Positions 38,988-48,159 of a stretch of 64,000 nt of DNA are shown piece by piece; within the stretch, counting starts at the first letter, position 1; each line of letters begins with the position of its first letter. The stretch spans positions 2,613,501-2,677,500 of the forward strand of contig NZ_CP031728.1 of NCBI RefSeq assembly GCF_008806975.1. The letters run 5' to 3'. The stretch comes from Cellvibrio sp. KY-GH-1 (lineage in GTDB: Bacteria > Pseudomonadota > Gammaproteobacteria > Pseudomonadales > Cellvibrionaceae). The translations under genes were made by a program, and so were the position numbers. Below the pieces are notes generated by a model, which did not search any database, had not been told where the DNA came from, and was given only the letters and a program-made list of their open reading frames with translations.

Positions 38988-40874
38988 ATGCCGATACGGC
39001 CTTTTGCGCGCAAGTTCCTTCACCACACTGCAACCGGATTACTGGCCGCTGCCCTGGCGCTTGGCCTGAGCAGCTGTGGCAGCAATCCAACCCAACCGGA
39101 AAAGCGCAAGGCACCAGCCACCAAGGCCCAGGCCAAAGCCCCCAGCGCCAGCCAACTGCTGGAGCTTGCACGCCAGAGCCAGTCGCCCGAGCGCGAGAGT
39201 CTGGCGCTGCAAGCGGCACAGGTTTATGTAGACGCCAGTAAATTCAGCCGAGCACGCGATTTGATTAGCGACATGAATCCCGATGACTTGCCTGATCAGT
39301 CCTACGTAAAATACACCGATTTACTCAGCACCCTGGCATTGCAAGAGGGCTCCAATTTCCTCGCGCACGGCATTCTAACCAAGCCGCGCCTGGAACAACA
39401 ATGGCAAGCCATGGAACCCGCAACGGAAATTGCACTGCGTGAAAAACGCGCACAGGTTTTTACCTTGCTGGGTGAAGCGCAACAGAGTGTGAATGAGCGC
39501 ATCCAACTCGCGGCGTTAATTAACAACAAACAACAGCGCCAACAAAATCAGGATGCTATCTGGCAAAACCTGATGAGCATTCCCTTCGCTGAATTACAGC
39601 AGCTCGCACAGGATGAGTTCGGAGAAGCGGCGCGCGGCTGGTATAGCCTAGCTGCCATCAGCAAAAACAACCAAATCGATTTAGAGCAACAGCGCGAACA
39701 ATTACAACGCTGGATTAATGATTGGCGCCAACATCCCGCGCGTGACAATTTGCCCAATGATTTACGGCTGCTGCAAAGCTTAATCGATCAACAACCTAAA
39801 CAAATTGCACTGTTACTGCCTATGCAAGGCAAATTGGCCGAAGCCGGTGAAGCGGTACGCGACGGTTTTTTTGCCGCCTATTATCAGGCGCTCAGTAATG
39901 GCCGCAATGCGCCAGAAGTGCGCCAATATGACAGCAGTGGTGATGCGTTAGCTGCTTACCAACAAGCGGTTACCGAAGGTGCCGACCTGGTAATCGGCCC
40001 CATTGATAAAGAAAAAGTCACTGAACTCAGTCTGATGCCTACACTGGAAGTACCGGTGTTAGCACTGAATTATCCCGATGCACAGCCAGCACAACCGCTA
40101 AAAGGTTTTTATCAATTTGGTTTGGCGGTCGAAGACGAAGCGCGCCAAGTTGCGCGGCAAGCATTTGTAGAGGGCCATCGCCAGGCGATGGTCATTATTC
40201 CCTCGCAGGAGTGGAGCGAACGCAGCGCACGCGCTTTTGCCGATGAGTGGGAAAAGCTCGGCGGCGTAATCGTAAATCGCACTCAATTTCAGCCCGGCGT
40301 AAATTACTCAGGACTGGTGAAAGATGCGATGTTGATTGAACAAAGCCAGATACGCACGCGCGAATTGCAAAGTTTGCTCGGAGTCAATTTAATTGCCTCA
40401 CCACGCAGCCGCAGTGATGTGGACATGATTTTCCTGATCGCCGACCCGGCACAAGCGCGCCAAATCAAACCGACATTTGCGTTTCACTATGCGGGAAAAA
40501 TTCCGGTATACGCCACCAGTCAGGTTTACTCTGGCGAGCCCAACGTTAAAGCCGACCGCGATCTAAATGGAATTCGCTTTAACACTATGCCGTGGTTGTT
40601 TGATTCAACCAGCCCGGAAAAACAAGCCGTTGCGCAGTACACTAAATCCGCGGCGGTATATGGCCGCCTGCATGCACTGGGCGCGGATGCATTTCGTTTG
40701 TACGCGCGCTTGCCGCAATTGGAGCAAGTACCCCAAATGCGAATTTTCGGCGCTACTGGTGCATTGCGTATGAATGCAGGCCGCATCGAACGCGAGCAAA
40801 TCTGGGTAAGGTTCCGCAACGGCGACGCTCAGCCACTGCCCATGGTTATTAACGAAAACGAACTACAATACTAA
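38988..40874 (+). CDS. lpoA: Penicillin-binding protein activator LpoA
   Basis: LpoA is an outer membrane lipoprotein that reaches through the periplasm to stimulate PBP1A. The 628-residue protein has a lipobox LSSC at about residue 30, a TPR-like helical N-terminal domain (about 50-270), and a periplasmic-binding-protein-like C-terminal domain starting near QIALLLPMQGKLAEAGEAVRDGFFAAYY. Length is close to E. coli LpoA (678). Neighbours yraN, diaA and dolP match the conserved operon. Links to the peptidoglycan genes of the dcw region by function. Confidence 0.94.
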   Translation: MPIRPFARKFLHHTATGLLAAALALGLSSCGSNPTQPEKRKAPATKAQAKAPSASQLLELARQSQSPERESLALQAAQVYVDASKFSRARDLISDMNPDDLPDQSYVKYTDLLSTLALQEGSNFLAHGILTKPRLEQQWQAMEPATEIALREKRAQVFTLLGEAQQSVNERIQLAALINNKQQRQQNQDAIWQNLMSIPFAELQQLAQDEFGEAARGWYSLAAISKNNQIDLEQQREQLQRWINDWRQHPARDNLPNDLRLLQSLIDQQPKQIALLLPMQGKLAEAGEAVRDGFFAAYYQALSNGRNAPEVRQYDSSGDALAAYQQAVTEGADLVIGPIDKEKVTELSLMPTLEVPVLALNYPDAQPAQPLKGFYQFGLAVEDEARQVARQAFVEGHRQAMVIIPSQEWSERSARAFADEWEKLGGVIVNRTQFQPGVNYSGLVKDAMLIEQSQIRTRELQSLLGVNLIASPRSRSDVDMIFLIADPAQARQIKPTFAFHYAGKIPVYATSQVYSGEPNVKADRDLNGIRFNTMPWLFDSTSPEKQAVAQYTKSAAVYGRLHALGADAFRLYARLPQLEQVPQMRIFGATGALRMNAGRIEREQIWVRFRNGDAQPLPMVINENELQY

Positions 40875-40900
40875 GTATCCATCAATATAAAGGGAAGATA

Positions 40901-41311
40901 ATGAACAACAGCAACAAGGACGCTGCAACACCCGGTATAGACACCAGCGTAATCATCGGTGCTACCGCGGAGCACTACGCCGAACAGTATTTACATCAGC
41001 AAGGGCTCATCACCCGCACGCGCAATTACCGCTGCAAACTGGGCGAAATTGATTTAATAATGTTGGAAAAAAATCCGCGCGGAACCACGCTGGTTTTTGT
41101 GGAAGTGCGCCTGCGTACCAATAAGCGTTTTGCGCCCGCGCTGGAAACGGTGGATTACCGCAAACAGCAAAAAATTATCAAAACCGCCCAGCGCTTTTTA
41201 CAAGAGCACAAGCTCTACGACAAAATCGCCTGCCGCTTTGATGTGATAGCATTGGATCAGACCGGCACAGCACCACCCGTCCAGTGGATTAAAAATGCAT
41301 TTACCACCTGA
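40901..41311 (+). CDS. yraN: YraN family protein (UPF0102)
   Basis: A 136-residue protein of the UPF0102 family with a restriction-endonuclease-like core: GATAEHYAEQYLHQQGL, then RNYRCKLGEIDLIM and LVFVEVRLRT supply the E...D...E-x-K-like acid residues (here E-V-R in place of the usual E-V-K). Biochemical role is not established, though a nuclease fold is expected. It lies 26 nt after lpoA with AAGGGAAG as ribosome site. Confidence 0.92.
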   Translation: MNNSNKDAATPGIDTSVIIGATAEHYAEQYLHQQGLITRTRNYRCKLGEIDLIMLEKNPRGTTLVFVEVRLRTNKRFAPALETVDYRKQQKIIKTAQRFLQEHKLYDKIACRFDVIALDQTGTAPPVQWIKNAFTT

Positions 41312-41363
41312 ACAAGGTCACCAATGCCCCTGAAATTATTCGAATGACTATAGCGACCCATTT

Positions 41364-41948
41364 ATGGAACAACGTGTAATTACCCTGTTTCACGAAAGTA
41401 TTGAAGCCAAGATGCAAGCCGGCGAACAACTTGCCCCCCTACTCGCCAATGCCAGTGAATTTATTGTGCACGCCCTCTTGAATGAGAAAAAGATACTGAC
41501 CTGCGGCAACGGTATTTCTGCGGCGCAAGCGCAAATTTTTACCGCCAGCCTGGTTAATCGGTTTGAACAAGAGCGCCCCAGTTTACCCGCACTAAATCTC
41601 GGTTCTGATTTCACTACCCAAACAGCAATTGGTAGCGACTCGAGTTTTAATGACATCTACGCTAAACAAATTCGCGCGCTCGGGCAAACGGGCGATATTT
41701 TGTTGCTGCTCACCAGTACGGGTAAAGCAAGCAACTTATTGCAAGCCATCAGCGCCGCACACGATAAAGAGATGCAAGTGATAGCACTCACTGCCGCTGA
41801 TGGTGGTGATGTAGCGGCCTTATTGACCCATGGTGATATTGAACTTCGCGTGCCATTATTTGCCAAACCCCGTATCCACGAAGTGCACTTGCTTAGTTTA
41901 TTTTGCTTGTGTGACTTGATTGAGCAGCAGTTGTTTGGAGGCTTTTAA
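41364..41948 (+). CDS. diaA: SIS-domain protein, DiaA/GmhA-like
   Basis: A 194-residue sugar-isomerase-domain protein. By position between yraN and the BON lipoprotein it corresponds to DiaA, which binds DnaA and promotes initiation at oriC; the fold is that of phosphoheptose isomerase. The phosphate-binding loop reads CGNGISAAQAQIF where most relatives have CGNGGSAADAQ, and LLTSTGKASNL where many have ISTSGNSAN. Thus Gly and Asp positions are changed and sugar-phosphate catalysis is doubtful, in line with a protein-binding role. It overlaps the next gene by one base (TAATG). Confidence 0.85.
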   Translation: MEQRVITLFHESIEAKMQAGEQLAPLLANASEFIVHALLNEKKILTCGNGISAAQAQIFTASLVNRFEQERPSLPALNLGSDFTTQTAIGSDSSFNDIYAKQIRALGQTGDILLLLTSTGKASNLLQAISAAHDKEMQVIALTAADGGDVAALLTHGDIELRVPLFAKPRIHEVHLLSLFCLCDLIEQQLFGGF

Positions 41949-42541
41949 TGCAGATATTTCGTGCGCAAACCTGTTACGTCCTGACACTTTTGGCATTAAG
42001 TGTAATGGCATTTCAATTAAGCGGCTGCGCGCGAGTCATTCATGCAACCACCAGTGACCCGGTGCAAATCAGCAACAACAAGCGCTCGCTGGGCACCAAA
42101 CTGAACGACGAACGGTTGGAAACCTACGCACGCGTAAATTTGCTCAAAGCTGACCCGGCCTTTGAAAATGCGCGCGTAAATATCGACAGTTTTAACGGCT
42201 ATGTGTTGCTGACCGGTCAGGTCTCCTCCGAGCATTTACGCCAACTTGCCGGCAGCACTGTAGGTGCTATCAACTCCGTACGTCAGGTACATAATGAATT
42301 GCAAGTAGGGCAAATAGCGCGCTTTGGGTCTCAAAGCCTGGATGCCTGGATTACCACAAAAATAAAATCACGCCTAGTTGCCAGTAGCGTTCAAAGCCGT
42401 CGCATTCACATCATTACCGAAGCCCAAACTGTTTTTTTGATGGGTTTGGTATCGCGTCACGAAGCGGACAGTATCGCTGAAGTTGCACGTACCAGCGACG
42501 GAGTGCAACAAGTTGTTAAGGTTTTTGAATACGTCGATTAG
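41948..42541 (+). CDS. dolP: BON-domain outer membrane lipoprotein (DolP/YraP-like)
   Basis: The 197-residue protein has a signal peptide with lipobox LSGC (about residue 27) and two BON domains: one at about 50-115 (RLETYARVNLLKADPAFENA... VLLTGQVSSEHLRQLAG) and one at about 125-195 (ITTKIKSRLVASSVQSRR... VFLMGLVSRHEADSIAEVAR). DolP binds anionic phospholipids at division sites and supports outer membrane integrity and the BAM complex. Neighbouring lpoA-yraN-diaA order supports the name. Confidence 0.92.
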   Translation: MQIFRAQTCYVLTLLALSVMAFQLSGCARVIHATTSDPVQISNNKRSLGTKLNDERLETYARVNLLKADPAFENARVNIDSFNGYVLLTGQVSSEHLRQLAGSTVGAINSVRQVHNELQVGQIARFGSQSLDAWITTKIKSRLVASSVQSRRIHIITEAQTVFLMGLVSRHEADSIAEVARTSDGVQQVVKVFEYVD

Positions 42542-42736
42542 CGTTCAGCCCCACTTTTCAGTCGCGGTTATTACCGATCTTTTATCACCGAATTCGCGCG
42601 TTTATCGCCCGCTCACCCTGCAACAAGATTTCCCGCTGGAAATATCATCCTATCCTGTTAGTATCTTGCGCAACGGCAACTGGTACTTTGTCAGTTGTGG
42701 CCGATCACCATTTATTGACACGCAAAGGAAAACATC

Positions 42737-43330
42737 ATGATTTCTACCATCGTTACGCTGGTGATAATTGCCCTGTTAGTGTTCTACGTTATCGGGATTT
42801 ACAACAAACTGGTCGCTTTGAAAAATCGCTATCAAAATGGATTCTCTCAAATTGAAGTGCAATTAAAACGCCGTTATGACCTTATTCCCAATTTGGTAGA
42901 AACAGCGAAAGGCTATATCAAACACGAGCGCGAAACCTTGGAAGCGGTGATCAGCGCGCGCAATCAAGCAATGAATGGTTTGCAAGCGGCAGCAGCAAAT
43001 CCTGGTAGCGCCGCAGCAATGACTGAATTAGCCGGCGCAGAAAATTTATTAACCAATGCCATCGGGCGTTTAAATGTGGTGATGGAGGCTTATCCGGATT
43101 TGAAGGCATCACAAAATATGATGCAAGTGTCCGAAGAGTTGACCAGCACCGAAAACAAAGTTGCCTTCGCTCGTCAGGCATTCAATGATGCAGTAACCGC
43201 GTACAACACCTACAAACAAAGCTTTCCACCCGTGGTGCTAGCAGCCAGTTTTGGTCACAGAGAGGATGCAAGCTTGCTAGTGTTTGCCGATAGCGCCGAA
43301 ATCCAGTCGGCACCCAAAGTGCAGTTTTAG
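42737..43330 (+). CDS. lemA: LemA family protein
   Basis: A 197-residue protein with one N-terminal membrane helix (about 4-22) and the LemA helical domain: YNKLVALKNRYQNGFSQIEVQLKRRYDLIPNLVETAKGYIKHE is the family signature, followed by ENKVAFARQAFNDAVTAYNTYKQSFP. LemA proteins have no firm function but often pair with M48 peptidases and Rhodanese/TPM genes; the next gene here is an M48 peptidase. A 34 bp palindrome lies between the two and may end or regulate the transcript. GGAAA ribosome site. Confidence 0.93.
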   Translation: MISTIVTLVIIALLVFYVIGIYNKLVALKNRYQNGFSQIEVQLKRRYDLIPNLVETAKGYIKHERETLEAVISARNQAMNGLQAAAANPGSAAAMTELAGAENLLTNAIGRLNVVMEAYPDLKASQNMMQVSEELTSTENKVAFARQAFNDAVTAYNTYKQSFPPVVLAASFGHREDASLLVFADSAEIQSAPKVQF

Positions 43331-43342
43331 CACATCCCCTAC

Positions 43343-43376
43343 AAAATCTTCCTTCTATATATAGAAGGAAGATTTT
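43343..43376. repeat. Perfect 34 bp palindrome between lemA and the M48 gene
   Basis: The left arm AAAATCTTCCTTCTATA at 43343 is mirrored exactly by TATAGAAGGAAGATTTT ending at 43376, with no unpaired centre. It is followed by TT on the plus strand, making TTTTTT in all, so it may act as a terminator for lemA. A half copy (TCTTCCTTCTTTATATATAG) lies at 43399-43418. Confidence 0.85.
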
Positions 43377-43447
43377 TTCCAGCTCAGATACGGGCAAGTC
43401 TTCCTTCTTTATATATAGCAATCACTCATCAGCAACAGGTTGCGCCT

Positions 43448-45439
43448 ATGAATTTCTTTGAACACCAGGATCGTGCCCGCCGCAATACACACTATTTGAT
43501 ATTGCTGCTAATTGCGGCGGTGATATCACTGGTCGCCATTACCACCTTGCTATTTGCATCACTCGCCTACTTCACTGACGAGCATCGTCAGCAATCTGCG
43601 CAAACAGCATGGCAAGGAATTTTGCATGCACTTAGCCCTACCACATTTTTATGGATCACATTAGGTGTGAGTAGTGTGGTGGCACTGGGAAGTCTATTTC
43701 GTTTTTTGCAATTAGGTGGCGGAGGCAAAGCCGTCGCGGAAGCCATGGGGGGGCGCCTGCTAGTAGGCAACACTCAGGATGCGGATGAGCGCAAAATTTT
43801 AAACGTGGTAGAAGAAATGGCAATTGCCTCGGGTACCGCCGTCCCCCCTGTATATTTAATGGAAGAAGAAAGTATTAATGCGTTTGCCGCTGGCTATCAC
43901 CCCCAGGATGCCGTTATCGGTATTACTCGCGGTTGTATTCAACGTTTATCTCGCGATGAACTCCAAGGTGTAATTGCCCATGAGTTCAGCCATGTCTTTC
44001 ACGGCGATATGCGCATCAACATGCGTTTGATCTCACTGTTGTACGGTATTCTGGTAATTGGTTTGATTGGTGAGTTTCTTATTCGCATCGCCAGTAATCG
44101 CAGCAGCACTCGCTCCAGTAAAGATAATTCGCCTGCCGCCCTGTTGGCACTAGGTGTTGGACTGTTGGTAATAGGCTATACAGGAATATTTTTTGGCAAC
44201 CTGATCAAAGCCGCCGTGAGTCGCCAGCGCGAATTTCTCGCCGATGCATCGGCTGTGCAATTTACTCGCAACCCGGAGGGTATTTCGGGCGCCCTGAAAA
44301 AAATTGGCGGCAGTACTTTTGGTTCCGAACTACACAATGAACATGCCGCCGAATTCAGCCATATGTATTTTGGCCAAGGAGTGAAATCCTTTTTTAACTT
44401 AATGGCGACTCATCCACCATTAGAAGAACGCATCAAACGTATTCAGCCCAACTGGGATGGTGAATTTGCCACAAGTGCATATAAAGGAAGGAAGACTTCC
44501 GCAGTTACACAAACGGATAGTACAGACACTGCCGCAACAACAGCGGATGACCTGATCGAAGTTGTTTCGGGGTTTAACAGCACTAGTGCAATCTTGGACT
44601 CTGCAACCGTAACACCGACGCAAACCAGCATCGATATAGACCAGGCACTCAATCAAATCGCTCAACCTTCGCGAGCGCAACTCAATTATGCGCGCGCGCG
44701 TCTCGCAGAAATTCCTGAACAATTAAAAAATGCCGCGCACGAAAGCTATAGTGCGCGCGGTATTATTTTTGGCTTGTTACTGGATCGCCATGCACAAATC
44801 GCCCAGCACCAGCTAGCATTGCTCAGCGAACATTTGCCTGAAGCGGAATTTCAACAGCTGCGTCCGATCATTTCAGCAGCGGCAGCCCAACACGCCGGGT
44901 TGCGCTTGCCATTGGTTGAGCTTTGCCTCTCCGCGCTAAAACAATTATCGGGCGAGCAGCAACAATTATTTTTAGATTGCATGAATGTATTAATTCGCGC
45001 CGACAAAAAAATCAGTTTAATGGAGTGGGCGTTGCATCGAATTGTTTTGCATAATAACCATCACGTCCCACGCATTGAACGCGACCTCAATCTGAAACAA
45101 TTACCCGGCGAATGTGCAATTCTTTTATCGCTACTTGCTTACGCAGGCGCTGCATCCAGTGCCGATGCGGAAACCGCCTTTGCACGTGGAGAGGCCGAAT
45201 TGAAATTCTCCAATCTGGTATTGCTCCCCCAAGGTCAGGTACAACTTGCTGATCTGGACAAAGCACTGCTTCAACTTAACCGGGTCAAACCGCTGCAAAA
45301 GCCGCAGCTGTTAAAAGCCATGAGCCAATGCGTCCTGCAAGACAATCGCGTAACACTGACAGAGGCCGAGCTCTTCCGCGCTATCGCGGACAGCCTGGAC
45401 TGCCCCGTACCACCGCTAATCATGGACGAATGCCGCTAA
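43448..45439 (+). CDS. Membrane M48 family metallopeptidase with C-terminal extension
   Basis: The 663-residue protein has two N-terminal membrane helices (about 15-42 and 68-86), an M48 peptidase domain with the zinc motif HEFSHVFHGD (first His at about 178) and the downstream REFLADASAVQFTR carrying the third ligand, two further membrane helices (about 195-215 and 232-255), then a low-complexity linker and a helical C-terminal half of about 250 residues unlike HtpX. HtpX itself is about 290 residues, so this is the long LemA-linked type. Likely degrades damaged membrane proteins. In the linker codons at 44479-44498 resemble the palindromic element upstream of the gene. Confidence 0.9.
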   Translation: MNFFEHQDRARRNTHYLILLLIAAVISLVAITTLLFASLAYFTDEHRQQSAQTAWQGILHALSPTTFLWITLGVSSVVALGSLFRFLQLGGGGKAVAEAMGGRLLVGNTQDADERKILNVVEEMAIASGTAVPPVYLMEEESINAFAAGYHPQDAVIGITRGCIQRLSRDELQGVIAHEFSHVFHGDMRINMRLISLLYGILVIGLIGEFLIRIASNRSSTRSSKDNSPAALLALGVGLLVIGYTGIFFGNLIKAAVSRQREFLADASAVQFTRNPEGISGALKKIGGSTFGSELHNEHAAEFSHMYFGQGVKSFFNLMATHPPLEERIKRIQPNWDGEFATSAYKGRKTSAVTQTDSTDTAATTADDLIEVVSGFNSTSAILDSATVTPTQTSIDIDQALNQIAQPSRAQLNYARARLAEIPEQLKNAAHESYSARGIIFGLLLDRHAQIAQHQLALLSEHLPEAEFQQLRPIISAAAAQHAGLRLPLVELCLSALKQLSGEQQQLFLDCMNVLIRADKKISLMEWALHRIVLHNNHHVPRIERDLNLKQLPGECAILLSLLAYAGAASSADAETAFARGEAELKFSNLVLLPQGQVQLADLDKALLQLNRVKPLQKPQLLKAMSQCVLQDNRVTLTEAELFRAIADSLDCPVPPLIMDECR

Positions 45440-45511
45440 ATTTGTTGCGCTAGCGCAAACCAATCTCATTCCAGCGACCGGATGCTCTACAACAAGCAGG
45501 TGACTAACGGG

Positions 45512-45517
45512 TATAAT
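45512..45517 (+). promoter_or_regulatory. -10 element upstream of the aminotransferase gene
   Basis: A perfect TATAAT lies 49 nt before the TTG start. No good -35 is found 16-18 bp upstream, so an activator or an extended contact may be needed. Confidence 0.4.
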
Positions 45518-45565
45518 GCCGCGCACTTAATCCGCTAATCCTGCCAACCAAATGAGGTAATTACC

Positions 45566-46849
45566 TTGCAACTGGACAACGCATCTGCTGCGCAACTGCG
45601 CGAATTGGAAAGTCAACTCACCGAGCAATATCAGGCGATTCTCGCCAAGAAGCTGAATCTGGATCTGACCCGCGGTAAACCTTCTGCCGAGCAATTAAAT
45701 CTGTCTGATGCAATGGACGGGTTGTTGCAAGGCAACTACATAGCGGCGGATGGCACTGACACCCGTAACTACGGCGGTTTGGACGGCTTGCCCGAAGCCA
45801 AGCAACTCGGGGCACACATTATGGGTGTGGAGCCAGCCAATGTGCTGGTAGGCGGTAACTCCAGCCTGACGCTGATGTTCCAGGTGATGCTGACCGCTTA
45901 CCAATTTGGCCTGAAGGATGCCGCCAGTGCCTGGAAAAATGAAGGCGACGTGAAGTTCCTGTGCCCGGTTCCTGGCTATGATCGCCACTACACCGTGTGC
46001 GAGCAACTCGGCATCAAAATGATCAATGTTCCCATGACGTCAACCGGTCCCGATATGGACGTTGTTGAGTCACTGGTGAAAGCCGACAAATCCATCAAAG
46101 GTATGTGGTGTGTGCCCAAGTACTCCAACCCGACCGGAGTGGTGTACAGCAATGAAACCGTAGAGCGTATCGCCAAACTCGGCCAAATTGCCAGTGCCAA
46201 CTTCCGCGTATTTTGGGATAACGCCTACTCTGTGCATGACCTGGTTCCAAACGCACCGCAATTGGCCAGCATTTTGGAAGCAACCCGTCGCAATGGCACT
46301 GAAGACTCAGTTGTACAATTTGCATCTACGTCAAAAATTACCCACGCAGGTTCCGGTGTTGCTTTCGTAGCAGCGAGCGCAGCAAACCTCGCGGGCTTCA
46401 AAAAGTTTTTGAACAGCTGCACCATCGGCCCGGACAAAGTTAACCAAATTCGCCACTCACGCTTCTTGCCTGGCAAAGATGCACTCATGGCGCACATGAG
46501 CAAACACGCAGAATTATTAAATCCACGTTTTGAAGCAGTGTTGAGTGCATTGAGTAAAGCGTTCGATGGTACCGATTTAGGCGCGTGGGAAAAACCTGTG
46601 GGCGGTTACTTTGTTTCTTTCGATACCCGCAAAGGTTGCGCTAAAGAAACTGTTCGCCTTGCGGCTGAAGCCGGTGTAAAACTGACACCTGCCGGCGCAA
46701 CCTATCCCTACGGCAAAGATCCGGAAGATCGCAATATCCGTATCGCACCATCCGTTCCAACCGTACCAGAAGTCGTTGGGGCTATGGAAGTGTTCGTAAC
46801 CTGCGTGAAACTGGCATCAGTAAAGCAAAAGCTCGCCAGCCTCAGCTAA
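45566..46849 (+). CDS. Class I/II pyridoxal-phosphate aminotransferase (TTG start)
   Basis: A 427-residue PLP enzyme: LDLTRGKPSAEQLNLSDAM at the N-terminus, NYGGLDGLPEAKQLGA (substrate-side), GGNSSLTLMFQVM cofactor phosphate region, FWDNAYSVHDL with Asp and Tyr contacts, and FASTSKITHAGSGVAF with the lysine that binds PLP. It belongs to the MocR-like aminotransferase type (PF12897), often named aspartate aminotransferase-like; I would not fix the amino donor. The start is TTG at 45566 behind GAGGT; the only nearby ATG runs into a stop. A terminator follows at 46870-46900. Confidence 0.9.
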   Translation: MQLDNASAAQLRELESQLTEQYQAILAKKLNLDLTRGKPSAEQLNLSDAMDGLLQGNYIAADGTDTRNYGGLDGLPEAKQLGAHIMGVEPANVLVGGNSSLTLMFQVMLTAYQFGLKDAASAWKNEGDVKFLCPVPGYDRHYTVCEQLGIKMINVPMTSTGPDMDVVESLVKADKSIKGMWCVPKYSNPTGVVYSNETVERIAKLGQIASANFRVFWDNAYSVHDLVPNAPQLASILEATRRNGTEDSVVQFASTSKITHAGSGVAFVAASAANLAGFKKFLNSCTIGPDKVNQIRHSRFLPGKDALMAHMSKHAELLNPRFEAVLSALSKAFDGTDLGAWEKPVGGYFVSFDTRKGCAKETVRLAAEAGVKLTPAGATYPYGKDPEDRNIRIAPSVPTVPEVVGAMEVFVTCVKLASVKQKLASLS

Positions 46850-46869
46850 TCGTTTATTCCCCTCTCTAC

Positions 46870-46900
46870 AAAAAAGCCGCTTTTAAGCGGCTTTTTTGTT
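46870..46900. terminator. Terminator after the aminotransferase gene
   Basis: AAGCCGCTT/AAGCGGCTT stem with TTTTTT following and an A run before it. Confidence 0.85.
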
Positions 46901-47125
46901 TTATCGCTATTCACTGCGCAACAAACCAACCGATCTAATCAACGCAGATTAATTCCAAAACACTTGGTTCGTTATCGTTTTTCTTTCTATACTCAAATTA
47001 GCACGACAGCAATAAGCGCGTGCGCTAACCCATTCCATTAACCCTATTACCTTTAATCCGATTACCTTTAAACCTGAAGACTGTTTAACCCTTTTTCTCT
47101 GCGCTTTTGCCACAGGAGATTGTTT

Positions 47126-47650
47126 ATGGGTGTTGCTACAACGGTAGAAAAATATTTAAAAGCAAAACAGGTCGAGTTCACGCTGCTGGAACATGAATAT
47201 TGCGAGGGTTCATACAACACAGCACGTGTCGCCAAGATTGATGATCATTGCCTGGCCAAAGGCGTACTCTTACGTGATGAGGATTTTCATTACACGCTTT
47301 GTGTTCTCCCCACACGCAATAAAATATTACGCCACACCTTGAACCAGATTTTTGATCGTCACATGGAGCTGGTCGAAGAGGAAGAGCTTGCGGAGATTTT
47401 TAAAGACTGTGCCGAAGGGGCTATACCTGCACTAGGTGAAGCCTATGGCCTGGATGTAATCTGGGATGAGGAATTAATGGGAGTCGAAGAGGTTTATATT
47501 GAGGCCGGTGATCATCGCCACTTGATCCGTTTAAAGCAGCCTGACTTTGCGCAACTCATGCAAGACAAGTTGCACGATCACTTCAGTGCAGAGCGAACCC
47601 ACCACAGCAAGCTCCCGAAAAAGTATGTTCGTCAGGAGTATGAGCTTTAA
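47126..47650 (+). CDS. YbaK/EbsC-type aminoacyl-tRNA deacylase domain protein
   Basis: A 174-residue protein starting MGVATTVEKYLKAKQVEF with GGAG eight bases before the ATG. The YbaK fold is seen in LEHEYCEGSYNTARVA, AKGVLLRDEDFHYTLCVLPTRNKI and AEGAIPALGEAYGLDVIWDEEL, which is the pattern of deacylases that clear mischarged tRNA. The catalytic lysine of bacterial YbaK is represented by the Lys in CLAKGV. Which tRNA is edited cannot be read. Convergent with exbD, sharing a two-way terminator. Confidence 0.88.
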   Translation: MGVATTVEKYLKAKQVEFTLLEHEYCEGSYNTARVAKIDDHCLAKGVLLRDEDFHYTLCVLPTRNKILRHTLNQIFDRHMELVEEEELAEIFKDCAEGAIPALGEAYGLDVIWDEELMGVEEVYIEAGDHRHLIRLKQPDFAQLMQDKLHDHFSAERTHHSKLPKKYVRQEYEL

Positions 47651-47686
47651 CCGCATTACAACCCAAAGAGACGAATTGCGGGCACA

Positions 47687-47719
47687 AAAAAAGCCGCCTT
47701 GTTGCCAAGGCGGCTTTTT
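47687..47719. terminator. Two-way terminator between the YbaK-like gene and exbD
   Basis: GCCGCCTT/AAGGCGGC stem (8 bp), A run before and T run after, so it serves both converging genes. Confidence 0.88.
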
Positions 47720-47733
47720 CATTACCGAAGGAA

Positions 47734-48159
47734 TTAATCCTTGCTCGGCACCAATACTACGTTAGGTGCATTGGCTTCGCGGGCAGCATCGGCAACAGCA
47801 ACGTAGGTACCAGTGCTTGCACGACCACTTGCAGAAATAATCACCGCAGCCTTAGGCAACTCAGCACGCAGACGCTCCAGGTTAGAACGAACTGAGCGAG
47901 TATCTACGCGGCGCTCGCCTTCTTTCTCCATCAACCAGATTTGGTCATCAGCGGAAATACGAACCAGAATATTTGGTTCAGCATCATCTGGCGGAGGATT
48001 GTTGTTTGGCTCAGGAACATTGGGGTTAAAACCCGCTTCTTTAACGAACGACGCAGTTACGATAAAGAAGATCAACATAATGAACACCACGTCGAGCATG
48101 GGGGTCAAGTCAATTTCGTTACCATCATCACCGGCTTGGCCTTTTTTTCTACGGCTCAC
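47734..48159 (-). CDS. exbD: ExbD/TolR-family biopolymer transport protein
   Basis: ExbD works with ExbB to convert the proton gradient into movement of TonB. The 141-residue protein has a basic start (MSRRKKGQ), one membrane helix with the key aspartate (NEIDLTPMLDVVFIMLIFFIV, Asp at about residue 23) and a periplasmic domain ending PNVVLVPSKD. No exbB or tonB sits beside it: 1.5 kb upstream is without genes. It probably works with partners encoded elsewhere, or with the unusual TonB-domain protein at 52378, which is inference. Confidence 0.9.
   Translation of the reverse strand: MSRRKKGQAGDDGNEIDLTPMLDVVFIMLIFFIVTASFVKEAGFNPNVPEPNNNPPPDDAEPNILVRISADDQIWLMEKEGERRVDTRSVRSNLERLRAELPKAAVIISASGRASTGTYVAVADAAREANAPNVVLVPSKD

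Noticed and set aside
42483..42740. 85-codon frame between the BON lipoprotein gene and lemA
   Set aside because: Overlaps the end of the BON gene, no ribosome site, no recognisable motif, and runs into the lemA start.
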